64,000 nucleotides of DNA from Wolfiporia cocos (GCA_029448655.1 JACCLO010000011.1:2108001-2172000); one strand, 5' to 3'. Positions 41,571 to 53,319 are shown, counted from the stretch's first letter. The notes: generated by a model from the sequence alone, not told the origin. Program-made: numbers and translations.

Positions 41571-43802
41571 TCCCTTCGTGTCACAGAACATATGTGACAT
41601 GCCTGGTTGTATAGTAGCGTGACTTGTAGATTAGATATGGACGTGTTGTAGATAAGGTGGGGCACTAGCTACAACACTCACAGTCACAGTAGTTACATAC
41701 AACATTACTGTAGTCACTTAGTTACAGGTGCACTGGCCCCTTCAGGGCAGGCACATGTTCAGTGATGCGGCATGTACTTAGCACAGTAGCGACTGAGGGT
41801 TACACCTCAGTCTTAGTATTCTCATCCTCAGGGTCAATCCCTGGTATCTTCCCTACTGCATGCTGGGCTGTGCCCACCTCTTGTCCTCTGAACTGGTGTA
41901 AGGGCCTGTGCGTGGACTTAGGGCCTGTGGCCATGATGGTATCCCAGTAGGAGGTACTGTGATACTTTGACCGTGTATCACGATACCCTCATACCGTGAT
42001 ACTAGGCCTTGCCTAAGTCCCTAATGCTTGCCACAGGCCCTTGCACCAGTTCGGTGAGTGTCATGGATTTAGTCGTGCAGCCCTCCCCATGGGTCTATTG
42101 ACCTCCATACTTGTGTGTTCAGCGTATTGCAACAGGCGCTACTGCCTTCCCAAATGTTAGCGAGTCACGTGACCTACTAACTTCTCCGATTAGATAGCGG
42201 CATCAGGTACCATCACAGGTGCCGTGTCAGGTGACCCTATCTCCCCATTCCAAGCCTAGACGTTGCTAGGCCCCATAACTACATCATTAGTGACATCATA
42301 AGTCTGGCCTTTGTCCTGACTCGTCATTACTGACATCATAGTGACCTCATAGATCTATTCTTACATAGATAAGGTCATTACCATCCCAACCACGCTATCT
42401 TTAGGGTAGCACCACATTATGACACCTTATGGCACCACCTGGCTTACTTAGCCACATATGCACAGACCACCTTAGTTTAGGGTGGTCTTACCACAAATAG
42501 TGTACATGCTATCTCATGTTTAAATACCATGTGTCTAGGGCTTACTCCCTAGACTCAACAATCTAAGCATTCTAGGCATTCTACCATGAATGTTAGGGGT
42601 GTTTCCCTTTTCCGATCCACCTCCTTTACTGCTTGAGACTATGCACTACTAAGCCCTTCCAGTTGGATTGGCTCCTCTTAGACGACTAGGACTTGCTTTC
42701 TATGTCGTCACTAGAACTTGCGCCCTTCAGTATTGGAAGTCACAGGATTGTGACAGTGAGTCAAGAGGGGGGCACAGCCCAGTACACAGAGTGAGGATAC
42801 CAGGACATAGCCCTGTGGATGAGAATGATATGTCTGAAGGGTAAACCTCAGATGTCGCTGAACTAAGTACATGGCGCACCACTACCCAAGTGCCTGCCCT
42901 GAAGGGGTCACTGCACATGTAACTACTGTAACTATGTGATGTGTCATGTAATTACTTGTGACCGTGAGCTGGCACTACCACCCCTACTTATCTACGACAG
43001 GTCCATTATCTTATCTCCCGGTCACATTACCTACACCAAGGCCATGCCACAGCATACTGTGACACCGTGTTTTGTGCATCCTCCCTGCGCTGTGCCATGG
43101 GATTTTGTAGCTGTTGGTAATGTAAATGGTCTGTACTGTATAAAATTGTGATAAATTCAGGGATTTTTTGAGGGACCACATTTGTGGACACAGGACTACA
43201 AACAAAGCGACAATGATGCCGAGCATCAGCAAGGTGAAGGAAGTGGCTGAGCAGGCTGAGACTGACACAGTACTGTCATAACGTACTTATTAAGGTCTTG
43301 ACCGTCCTCTGGGTGTTGCTTAAGTCGTAAGGTGACCAGTCTTAGACAAGAAGAGGAGTAGTGTCGCGGTCGCAGACAAGCACGCATGAGGGAGTAGAGA
43401 GGGACTAAGCCCAACGTCTAGAATAACAACTCTGAGGTGTAAGCCTCAGAGGGTGCAGCCTTATACACAAGAGGAGCGTCGAAGCACGGTCGTATGTGGC
43501 TACCCTAAAGTAGGTCCATGCGTAGCTATGGGGCGGCGCTAGTATCTAAGGAGGCGAGGCACATGATGTATAACCTAGGGGGGCGCTAGCGTAGTAACCT
43601 AACCATTACACTACATGCAACAGGCACGTGACTACATAGACGTAAGTGCGCTAGTTCGAGCCCTGCTCGGGCCGCACCTAAATGACACAGCGGAAACTGT
43701 GACAGAGACAAAGAGGCAGATGCAGCATGGTGATCACACACCCTGGGGGGTTGAGTGGACTCACATTGCCATCCAATATGTTCTTCCCTTACTCTATTAG
43801 TT
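41571..43802. repeat. S LTR mosaic and end of the transposon zone
   Basis: Forward S LTR pieces with hairpins at 41791-41812 and 42533-42554; reverse with an imperfect hairpin near 42836 and a good one at 43430-43451; a reversed LTR end with TGACACAGCGGAAACTGTGACA near 43683. Also a large foldback (41890-42052). No gene. Confidence 0.5.
41890..42052. repeat. Foldback (inverted repeat)
   Basis: Arms 41890-41910 and 42032-42052 (GAACTGGTG...GGGCCTGTG) pair at 20 of 21 positions. Inside are a second paired block (GGACTTAGG with CCTAAGTCC) and a third, GTATCACG with CGTGATAC (41975-41982, 41995-42002). Confidence 0.75.
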
Positions 43803-44060
43803 ATCATACTTAAGATTGACATCCGTGGCAAAGCCGCGGGTAATAAAACTCGTACATCCTTCTCGCGTGCGGATATCGTGCATTGGCTGCTAGATATCTA
43901 TCGAGAGCAAAAAAATTGGAGCGAATTGTTGTAGGGCTATTGGTAAGCGAGTATCTGCGATGTACGTATGAATATGATGATGCATATAAAAGGCGTTGCA
44001 TGGGTACATAACACAGAATCGTTACTACACGAAACGCAGTGATTTGTCCGGAAACAGCTC
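43803..44060. other. Boundary between transposon zone and OGDH 3' end
   Basis: 258 bp with a short piece resembling the tandem repeat start (CCGTGGCAAAGCCGCGGGTAAT near 43830) and the 3' untranslated region of the neighbouring gene. No gene seen. Confidence 0.4.
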
Positions 44061-47000
44061 TTATGAGCCAAACGCTGTAGCAAGGTAGTTCTCGATCTGT
44101 TTGTTGTGCAATGCCTGTGCGGGATGTGAGATCGAATGCATACAATGCGCTAGTAGGGCGACAAACCTTACTGCCAGTGGCCACGGAACTTGTCGGATCG
44201 CGACCAGCATACAGCGGATATTTACCCTTGTGATGCTCGGTATGATTGGCAGCTGTTAAAATACGGGGGCCGACGTAGGTCCACGCGCCGTTGTTGAGAG
44301 GCTCCTCCTAGGTAGACGGGATTATCACAGTCTGACGCAGCGCGATTGAAGGACTCACCTGACACCATAACAGGTCAGCGTTGGGGTATTTGTCAAGATG
44401 AGGTGTTAACTGGCGAAGACACATTAGCAGCCCAGCCATGGAGATATCGCGGAAGACATACGAGATCGTAAGGGAATGGCGAGATCTGCTCAAGACGGCT
44501 GATTGCTACATCATTGATCCCTTTGTCTTCCCGCTCTTGGAGTAAGGTATGGTACACTTGGCCTGTTCTCCTCGGTAAGGACCGCGGCACATACACATCA
44601 CGAATGACTCTCACCAGTACAGAGGATGTGGCGCCTGATTTGGTCGGGCGCAACGAGGCTGTCCGGGTGAGGATCAGGCAGATAGCGCTGGAAGTGCGTC
44701 TCGCCAATCATTTCCGACAAATCTGACCGGGCCCTAGGATGACGCAAGAGAGACTTGGAGAAGAAGACAATCAACTGCGTACACTGTCAGCCGGGACCAA
44801 GAGTAAATAAGGGATAACTTGCCGGCTTGCGGAAGTCACGGTGGATCTGACGGCGAAGAACGTGGAACTATAAAACTGCTCAGAGGACTTTTCGCACCGA
44901 ATGCCGATTGTACGTACGTAGTTCGCGGGAGTACTGCGAGCCGCAATCAGCATGTACTGAGTATGTTACAAATTGGGGCACTTACGTAGGATACACAATC
45001 TGCATGTTACAGTCTTGGTGCTGTCTTTCGATCTTTTCAGGAGTTGGGAAGACCTGCGGGTGGTCGTCACAGAGCTGCAGGAAGCGCTCCAACCTACCAC
45101 TGGAGTGCTCGGGGCCCTGGCCGTCGAATCCGTGCGGCAGACTCATCACGAGACCTGTGCGCTGTAGCCACTTGCGCTCCCCAGAAGCAATGAACTGGTC
45201 AATGATGCACTGTGCATTGTTGACGAAATCACCGAACTGCGCCTCCCAGATGGTGAGCGCGTCGGGCGAGACGAGGGAGTAACCCAATTCAAACCCAAGG
45301 ACGCCGAATTCGGACAGCGACGAGTTGCAGACGACAAATCGGGCCTGATTCGACCCAAGGTCGTTAATCGGGGTGTATTGTTGCTCGTTCGCCTGGTCGT
45401 GAATGACTGCATGGCGCTGCGAGAATGTACCACGTTCGACATCTTGTCCAGACAAACGAACATGTACTTTTTCCAAAACGAGAGAGCCGAAAGCGAGGGC
45501 CTCAGCAGTGGCCCAGTCAATGTTGCGACCCTCCTCAACGGTCTTGCCGCGACTGTTGAGAATGCGCGCAAGGTTCCGATGTGGCGTGAAGCCATCTGGC
45601 GTCGACGAGATGGCCTTGCCAACGCGCTTCAATACCTCCTCAGTAGACCCTGTGTTGCGCGTCGGGAGTGTCTCTTCCGCCAGTTGCTTCGGTGACGGGA
45701 AGCCCTGCCATGACGCAGAGAGCCACTCTTTACTAGTAGGCACATAATCCTTCGCGGCGCTCGCGGCCTTTTCAAGCATACCCCATACCCATTTCTTGTG
45801 TTCCTCGATGTCCTTCTCGGTAAAGGTACCGCGCTCGACGAGGAACTTGGTGTACTGCGTGAGGGGAGTCGGCTGCTTCTCGATTGCCTTGTACATGCGT
45901 GGCTGCGTAAAACTCGGCTGGTCGGTCTCGTTGTGCCCGTGCCGGCGGTAGCACACAATGTCAATGACAACGTCCTTCTTCCATTTCGCGCGCCAGTCAG
46001 CCGCAAGCTGGCATACGAAGTTGACTGCTTCGACGTTATCTCCATTGACATGGAAGATTGGCGCATCTATTGCCTTTGCGATGTCCGACGGGTATGGTGT
46101 AGACCGCGCGAACCGGGGGTCGGTGGTAAAACCAATCTGGTTATTCACGATGAGGTGAATCGTTCCGCCGGTACCATAGTTCAAGAGGTTGTGGAAGCCC
46201 ATCGTCTCGTATACCACGCCCTGACCTGCGAACGCTGCATCGCCATGTAAAAGGACGCCCATTGCAGTATTATGGGTGGCTTCATCGCTCTCAAAATGCT
46301 GGAGGGCACGTGTCTTGCCGAGAACGACGGGATCCTCCGCTTCAAGATGCGAAGGGTTCGCAACGAGCGAGAGCGAGACCTTCTTGCCTGATGGCGTCGG
46401 ACGCACATAATTCGCACCAATGTGATATTTGACGTCACCGGCAGGGAAATCGTCGTCGTCCGCGGTGCCGGAGAACTCGTTGAGGATTGCTTCGACCGGT
46501 TTGCGAATGACGTTCGCCAGGACATTCAGACGGCCACGGTGAGGCATACCAATCGTAACATGCTTCACACCATGTTCGACAGAGCGGTCGATGAGAGCCT
46601 TCATACCCGGAATGAGAGCCTCACAGCCCTCAAGCCCGAAGCGCTTCTCGTTCGGATACTTGCTCGCCATAAACTTCTCGAAGGACTCGGACCAAATCAG
46701 CCGGTCAAGCACCATCCGCTTCTCCTCGACGGTGTAATTCCACGGCTTCGGGATCTCGATGCGCTCCCGAATCCAGTCGCACTGCTCCTTGTCCGGAATG
46801 TGAATGTATTGGTACCCGACGGCGCCGCCTACGCAGGAATGTGAGAACCGCCGTCGGAGCTGAATGACTGAATAAGACTTACAGTAGATACGTTTGGAAA
46901 CATTGATGATCTCGCCAAGCGACATCGTCTTGCAGTCCTCAGTCGCAAAATGCGGGAGAATACCAGGGCCGAGCGTGATTTGCTTATCGAGGTCACGCTC

Positions 47001-47523
47001 GGTGAAGCCATAGCGACTCAACTCGAGCTCGGGAGGGTGCACATCGTTCAGGTCGGCGTCGAGAATGCCAAGAGGGTCAAGGTCGGCAACATGGTGCCCG
47101 CGCACCTGGTACGCGCGAACCAGCAGTTGAACCTGCACCAGAATGAGCGAGAGCGCGAGCGCATGCCTTCAAACACACCTTTAGATGGTCGTCGAGCTCG
47201 GCTCCGCCGCTGGCATGCAGTGCGGGCGCGCCGTCCGCGGGCGCAGGCACGAGGTTGGGCGGGGGCTGGAATGCCTGGGGACTCGAGAGGCCCTTGTCCA
47301 TACCGGAGAAGTAGACATCCCAGGACACGTGGACGGACTTTGGGTCTTGTCTCCAGTGCCTGTACATCTCGTCTACGTAGTACGCATTCGTGCCGTTCGC
47401 GAAAGGATCGTTGGGAGACGGGGGCGCGGCGGTGGCAAACGGGCGGTGGGACGCGCCGAGCGCGAGCAGTCGGGGGCCGTGCGCAGCGATGGGGAGGCGG
47501 CGGAGGACATGCCGGGAGAGCAT
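44061..47523 (-). CDS. KGD1: 2-oxoglutarate dehydrogenase E1 component, mitochondrial
   Basis: E1 (thiamine diphosphate) subunit of the complex that turns 2-oxoglutarate into succinyl-CoA in the mitochondrial matrix. Ten exons on the minus strand: 47523-47179, 47132-46883, 46828-44986, 44933-44918, 44867-44823, 44774-44615, 44562-44462, 44409-44359, 44307-44167, 44114-44061. They give 1001 residues, the usual size. The N-terminus is an Arg-rich targeting peptide (M-L-S-R-H-V-L-R-R). Then [36 protein letters not shown], the cofactor segment N-G-D-N-V-E-A-V with [10 protein letters not shown], and [14 protein letters not shown]. Introns are 46-54 nt; the one at 44822-44775 has a GC donor and the one at 46882-46829 is in frame, so unspliced RNA stays open. 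Divergent from the CoA-transferase. Confidence 0.96.
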
Positions 47524-47680
47524 GGTGGTGGTCAGACGCAAGGAGGAGTGGCTGGAGAGGAAGACGGGCGCGAAGAGGCCGGTTTTGGTGAGGCCACGTC
47601 GGGCGTCGGATCCGATAGCGCCTGCCTTTGCGTCCCTCCTCGCCCTCCTCGACGCCGACAACGCGACTGCAACCGCACGC
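47524..47680. promoter_or_regulatory. Shared divergent promoter region
   Basis: Only 157 bp separate the start codons of OGDH E1 (minus) and the CoA-transferase (plus). It is GC-rich with no clear TATA box. Both proteins look mitochondrial and both handle succinyl-CoA or its relatives, so joint control is plausible. Confidence 0.6.
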
Positions 47681-49405
47681 ATGCGATTCGCCCGTGCTCT
47701 CCGGTTCTCCCTCGCCCGTGCCTATTCTGTCGCGGCACTCCCGCCCGTGTCTCCGCCGCTGCGAGGCATCAAGATCGTTGACCTCACCCGTGTCCTCGCG
47801 GGCCCGACCGCAACGATGCTGCTCGCCGACCTCGGCGCCGACGTGATCAAGGTCGAGGAAAACACGCGCGGCGACGACACCCGTATGTGAGCTCAGCCGT
47901 CGCAGCCGCCGCATTCGCCGTCTGACCCGTCAAGCAGGCTCTTGGATCCCGCCCGCCGCACCGTTGCCCGATTCTGCGCCTCCAGAAGCTGCCCACCTTC
48001 CCCCCGAGTCCGCTTACTTCCTCGCCGTCAACCGGAACAAGCGGTCGCTTACCGTGAATCTCAAGCACCCAGACGGACTCGCCATTCTGCACAGGCTCAT
48101 CGGACAGGCCGATGTGCTCGTTGAAAATTACATCTCCGGTAAACTGGCCACGATGGGTCTGGGCTATGAGGACTGCAACAAGATTAATCCACGGCTGATC
48201 TACGCTAGTATCACCGGTATGTTCGAGCACAGCCACAGCAACACGCTCATGCACTGTGCAACGTAGGATACGGACAGACCGGCCCATACAGACAAGCTGC
48301 CGGTTATGATGTCGCTATTGAAGGCGAAGCGGGACTTATGCACATGTGGGCATCGAGTGAATGCTCAGTAGCGTAGCTGAGCTGACGCAGGATAAAGCAC
48401 TGGTGAGCCGGACGGCCCGCCATGCAAAGTCGGCGTAGCTGCCACAGACATCGCGACTGGGCTTTATGCGCACGGCGCGATTATGGCTGCTATAATCTCG
48501 AGACAGCAGACTGGAAAGGGCGTCTGGATTGATTGCAACCTTTTCGAGACCCAGGTAGGTTGAGCTGCACAGGCCCGACACTCGTTCATTATCTTCTTGC
48601 TTCAGATAGCAGGGCTCGCAAATATTGCGTCGAACTACTTGATTGCCGGACAAGAGGCAGGACGGCATGGGACGTCTCATCCGTCGATTGTCCCCTACCA
48701 AGTCTTCCCATGCAAGGATGGGTTCATCATGATCGGTGCTGGTAATGATAAACAGGTCAGGATATCTTGGCCCGTGAATTACTGACAGAGTCCTTACATT
48801 CCTCCGGAGTTTGCGACCCTGGCCCGCGAAATCTTACGACAGCCAGAACTCGCTGCTGATCCCAGATTTTCGACCAACCAAGCGAGGGTTGCTAACAGGG
48901 CGGAATTAGTCAACATCATCACAAACGGGCTGATGCAGCGTGAACGAGAACACTGGCTAGAACTGCTCCGTGGCAAGGGGTGAGCAGCCCATGTTGCTAC
49001 GGCTTCATGCGCCACGCCGTAGGTCGCGCTTACTTGAATATAAAGAATACCATATGGCCCGATCAATGACATCCGCCAGACCTTTGAGCATCCACAAGCT
49101 GTAGACCGCGAGATAACAGCTGAAGTCAAAGTAATGTTGTCATTTTCTGTCTAGAGAGCCGTATCAGACGGTGTAATTCAGCACCCCCGTGCAGGCAAGA
49201 TCAAACTGGTTGCTCCACCAGTGATGTACAACGGCCACAGAATGCCTATTACGCGACCACCGCCTTGGCTATCCCAACATAGTAACGAGGTATGACATCC
49301 GTCGACTATCATTAGCACATATTATCCATGCCATACTAGATTCTGCAGGATTTGGGATATAGCGTCGCCGAAATAGAGAGATTCAGAGAGCGGGGGATCA
49401 TATGA
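47681..49405 (+). CDS. Class III (CaiB/BaiF) CoA-transferase, mitochondrial, SUGCT-like
   Basis: Transfers CoA between acids; the closest family I recognise is succinyl-CoA:glutarate CoA-transferase. Nine exons: 47681-47882, 47938-48216, 48267-48345, 48398-48554, 48606-48755, 48810-48979, 49046-49130, 49182-49289, 49340-49405, giving 431 residues, normal for the family. An Arg-rich presequence (M-R-F-A-R-A-L-R-F) precedes [14 protein letters not shown] and [10 protein letters not shown]. The Asp of V-A-A-T-D-I-A-T-G (about residue 204) sits where the family has its catalytic aspartate. Later come [11 protein letters not shown] and a short C-terminal helix. All introns are 50-66 nt and all joins keep frame. 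The exact acids used cannot be told from sequence. Confidence 0.92.
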
Positions 49406-49696
49406 TGATGGTGACATTCATTCGATCATGACCGCGGCTTGCACAAGAGCTGCCCGTATAGCAAGGCACATGTAGATACCTAGGGAACGTACGGTGAACG
49501 CTTTCTTTCACACATTGGCCACTTCTCAATGCCAGCTATCCTCGGCGCTCCAGCTATGCTGTCATCGATCACAGAATCCATGAAGACTACGATGCAGCCC
49601 CTTTTTGAGAGCTCTGATCACTCACGCCGGGCGTCGACGAATAAAAGAGCATGCTTGAGCCAATGCAGCCCGCTCAAAGACAATGCTATCGTGCGG
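49406..49696. other. Convergent 3' intergenic region
   Basis: 291 bp between the CoA-transferase and RFT1 stop codons. No gene; presumably the two 3' untranslated regions. Confidence 0.5.
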
Positions 49697-51393
49697 TCAG
49701 TGAAGAGTCCACTGACGGGGAAAGCCAACATACCATGCTGCCAGACAAGCCATGAGACAACATCCGCCTACTGCAACGTGTCCCAGCTGAGCACCAAGAG
49801 TTGAGAGATTATTCTGGTACTGCTGCTCGCTCCACCGTGTGACCGCTGCAGAGATAGCAAACACACCAAGCACCGACTTGGGCGGTACGATCCTCGCCCA
49901 GCGAAAATCCTCAACAGCCTTGCTTTTGAAGTACTGCGCGGCAAAGAGCGCAGCATACCCTGCCCTACAAGCTAAATTGATGATATTTGCCCATATCAGC
50001 CCAGCGTCGCCCATAGCAACACTCCTTGCGAGCCCAACAGCGGCGAACACGAACACCACCGAAAATGCGACCATCCACCTGCTCTGGGCGTGGAGATCTA
50101 CGGGTGACGATGCGGACGAAAAAAATGCCTCGAGGACACCGTTGAACGCCATCATCGGAATATAATGAATGTATACGCGCAGGATCGCCGGTGCGGAGGT
50201 CGCAAGGAACCGCGGCGGAAGGACGAGCGTGACGGCAACTGCGAAATATGGCGGGCCGAAGGTCTCGAGGAAGAGGAGAAGATGAATGAAAAGGAGTAGA
50301 ATCGAGAGGAGAATATGCGAGGCCGTGCGGAGAGAATCCGATGTTACTGACGAGGGCGCAAGTAATCTGGCAAAGAAGACGCGACAAGTTTCTTCAATTG
50401 GCTGAAAGACAATGCGCGCTACGAGAGAACCTGGGGCAAATGTCAGCGGCTACACGTCTTGATTCGAATGCATACAGACCATAGTTCGAGGCAATAGCAT
50501 AGCCACCTTGGTCAGCTAAGGGACTGAAACGAGATACCATGAACTTGTCGCCCTCGGTGAGGAAGTGCTTAATGAGAGACTGGCCGGTCATGACAGCGGA
50601 GAGCTGAAGCAGCTCCGGTTCAAAGTACTGTGACATTACACTGCGGTGTCTCAGCATAACTCGTAATCAACACAGGTAGGACCACACACTTGCCATGGAC
50701 CACTGTGGTGACTTTCTTCGGCCAGACGGTGACATTTCCGCGGTAGGCGGCCATAAACGTTACCAAGAGGCTCATGCCATACGCCGCTTGACCAAGAGCG
50801 AAAGCTGGGAGAGCCCAGTTTACAGAGCCCATCCACAGTATCATGAATGTAACGACCGATTTGAGCGCAACTGCGATGCCTTCAGCCCTGACACGAAGGT
50901 CGAAACGCAATTCATTCTGCGCTCGAATAAAGGCGGGTTCGGACAATAGCTCAAAAAGCGCCGCAAGCGCGTATATGGTCACGCTGAAGCCGAAGTGCGG
51001 CTGGGAGCGGGTGGTGGTTGAGGTGGTGTAAATGTAAACAAGAGCCACGGAGACGGCGAACGGGATTCCCAGTAAGCCCGGCAGCACGGAAATGTTCGTG
51101 ATTAGATTCCGATCAGCGACGGCAGCACGCTTGGTTTCCTGCGTCTTGTCTGATGCCCGTAGGAGAGCATTGCGGACACCCTCACGAGAGAGAAAGAGGA
51201 TGGTGGACAGCAAGAGCTCGAACTGGATTGCAGCAGTGCCAAACACCTGGGGCGACACGATGCGGATCAGAGCTTGGTTCAAGACGAACGTGAAGAGGCG
51301 CGACAACAGCTGCAAGAGGACCAGGGAGGACACGGAGGTCAAAGCCTTGGACAGCAGGACATCCGGGCTCGGTTCGCGGGTGTCTGAAGCCAT
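49697..51393 (-). CDS. RFT1: RFT1 family protein (lipid-linked oligosaccharide translocation)
   Basis: ER membrane protein of N-glycosylation, needed for dolichol-linked Man5GlcNAc2 to become available on the lumenal side; whether it is itself the flippase is debated. Three exons: 51393-50690, 50640-50480, 50430-49697, giving 532 residues (family ~540). N-terminal signature L-V-L-L-Q-L-L-S-R-L-F-T-F-V-L-N-Q and F-L-S-R-E-G-V-R-N-A-L-L-R, the middle L-T-E-G-D-K-F-M-V, and about a dozen hydrophobic segments. Introns of 49 and 50 nt. The start ATG directly precedes the conserved N-terminus. Convergent with the CoA-transferase, divergent from the first arrestin gene. Confidence 0.94.
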
Positions 51394-51710
51394 GGTGCGG
51401 AGCAGGCGCCCATTGCCGGCCCGCAGTGCCACAAAGTGCTGATTGATCGGGTCTCTGCACTCTTGTCGCACGGCTCGGTCGATGCATCCGTCTATCAGCC
51501 GACCATGGGAGGGCTTCCTGCCTCTCGCTCTCGCCCACATGTGCCCAGCCGCGATGACCCCGCAGATGTCCCGGCCGTCGTGATATTCGTCAGACACGAT
51601 TGCGGCGGGAACACGGCAGCGAATTCTGTGCCATTTGACACTCATCAGTCGAGGCGGTCTTCCATCATGATCCACTGTGTCCGCCACCCACAGCCCTTCT
51701 TCCCACCTCG
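51394..51710. other. Divergent intergenic region RFT1 / arrestin 1
   Basis: 317 bp between start codons. No further gene; presumably two promoters. Frames through it on the minus strand are upstream extensions of the RFT1 frame without conserved sequence. Confidence 0.5.
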
Positions 51711-53319
51711 ATGAGTCCATCCACCGGCGCACCCTCCTGCTCGACCTCTGCCATGTCTGCTGCTTCGATCCGCCACCCATTTGCCAGCGTGCAGTACTAT
51801 GCGAGTACGCTTACTGTCAGCGACTATACAGAGCTACGGAAGCCGCCGCCTGTGCCGAAGCGGCGGTCAATCATCCCGCCTGCTCTTAGGGCACGCCCGC
51901 CGTTCTCCCTCTCAAAGAAGGCCTCCTCGCCAGCACGCTTTGTCAAGAAAGGTCACCAGATGACTCTCATACTCGACGGCCAGGGTACAACGATGCCCGT
52001 ATACCGCTGCAATGATACCATAAGCGGGAGCGTCCTCCCAGCTAACGCTTCGGGGCTGACCTCGCTGCAGGTGAAGGTATGCATGGCAACTCAGTCTCCC
52101 ACTATGTTGTACCTACGACATACGTACGGTAGATCCATGGCTGCTTGAAGATCAAAGAGGTGGCAGGAGCAGGAGGAGCTGACACGGAAATACTGCGGGT
52201 GTCGGTCTTCTCCTGGAACGATCAGCAGAATATATCGCTTCCGTCCAGGATACCTCTTCATTACACGCTCCCGGACAACTATCGCGACAACGCAAACGGG
52301 GAGCGATATCCGCTTCCCCCTACTTATGAGGCGCATCTGAATGGCATCCCTGGCTTTAATGTCCATGTAATGTACTATGTCCTAGTTGAATTCGTTCGTG
52401 CCGAACGGAAGAAATCGCCATTCTGGCAGAAGAAGTTTTGGTGAGTAGAAGCGACCTGTCGGTCTCCCGCTTTGTCAATGACTGAATGGGCTTAGTATAC
52501 GAGCACCATTTCTATTACAACAACATACACGTCCAGCCTATTCAGGGCCCTTTCGTCTCAATTTCACCAAGACTCCGACGAGCCCACAAACCTTGTTCGT
52601 CTTCGCTATTGAGTCACGGCAATCCTGCCGAACACACATTGAAGCACATGTCAGTACCTGGCCCCCCCTCCTTTTCCAGCTTCACATTATTGATGTTATC
52701 AACGGTGCAGGTATTTCTACCTCTCTCGAGAGTGTGTAATCTCAAAGAACCTATACCGTTTTTTGTGACATTGTTCGCCGATGAAGAGTCACTCGCACCT
52801 TTCGCAGCCTTTCGCCCCTCGCCAGCATCATTCCACCCATTCACATCATTTTCTCACACCTCGTTGAACTCCGTCCAGGAACACCTCACACAGCGCAGCA
52901 TAGCACCTCTTCGCATTCATCTGTCGCGAACCACTGCTGTCTGTGCATCGCGTCTAGGCGTCACGCATGTGCAAGACAAGGGCCAACTCTTCTCGTCGAG
53001 GTCTATCGGCCGCGGCGTTATCCATAATACCAGCAGAGGCATTAACTCCCTCGCGTGGTCAGGCACAATCACTACCGCTCCCAGTGTATTCAGCGGTAGT
53101 TTCAAGGTCCATGGACTTCAGGTCTCAGTGAGTTTCCTCCGGAAAGGTCTTCGATCGCTGCATAACACACGTAATCAGGACAGCATTGTCATTACTATCA
53201 AGCCGCCAGACGGTGCACGGTCACATTTCATGTCGCTGCGTGAGACGATACCCGTGCGCCTGACCAGCGAGGCGCACGAGTGTTCGTCCGCGATGGCCAT
53301 CGCTGAAGCTGAAGTCTGA
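51711..53319 (+). CDS. Arrestin-like protein 1
   Basis: Member of a basidiomycete family with an arrestin N-terminal fold; alpha-arrestins are adaptors that bring ubiquitin ligases to membrane transporters, but this subfamily's role is not known to me. Five exons: 51711-52076, 52133-52440, 52496-52649, 52711-53127, 53179-53319, giving 461 residues. Recognisable parts: M-P-V-Y-R-C-N-D-T-I-S-G-S-V near residue 98, C-L-K-I-K-E-V-A-G, L-P-P-T-Y-E-A-H-L-N-G-I-P-G-F-N, R-A-P-F-L ... R-P-A-Y-S-G-P-F, P-I-P-F-F-V-T-L-F and, near the end, I-V-I-T-I-K-P-P. No PPxY motif was noticed. The start could also be 51753, and the donor before exon 5 could lie 6 nt earlier. Paralogue of the next gene. Confidence 0.85.

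Noticed and set aside
41132..41665. 177-codon frame in the decayed repeat
   Set aside because: The frame runs through a repeat that is clearly non-coding in its intact copies at 60.4-61.2 kb.
31128..43802. CRISPR-like or satellite array from the many regularly recurring hairpins
   Set aside because: Spacing is irregular, units are LTRs with 5-bp target duplications, and the organism is a fungus.
47048..47914. Long antisense frames over the OGDH and CoA-transferase starts
   Set aside because: Shadow frames of GC-rich coding DNA, without conserved sequence.
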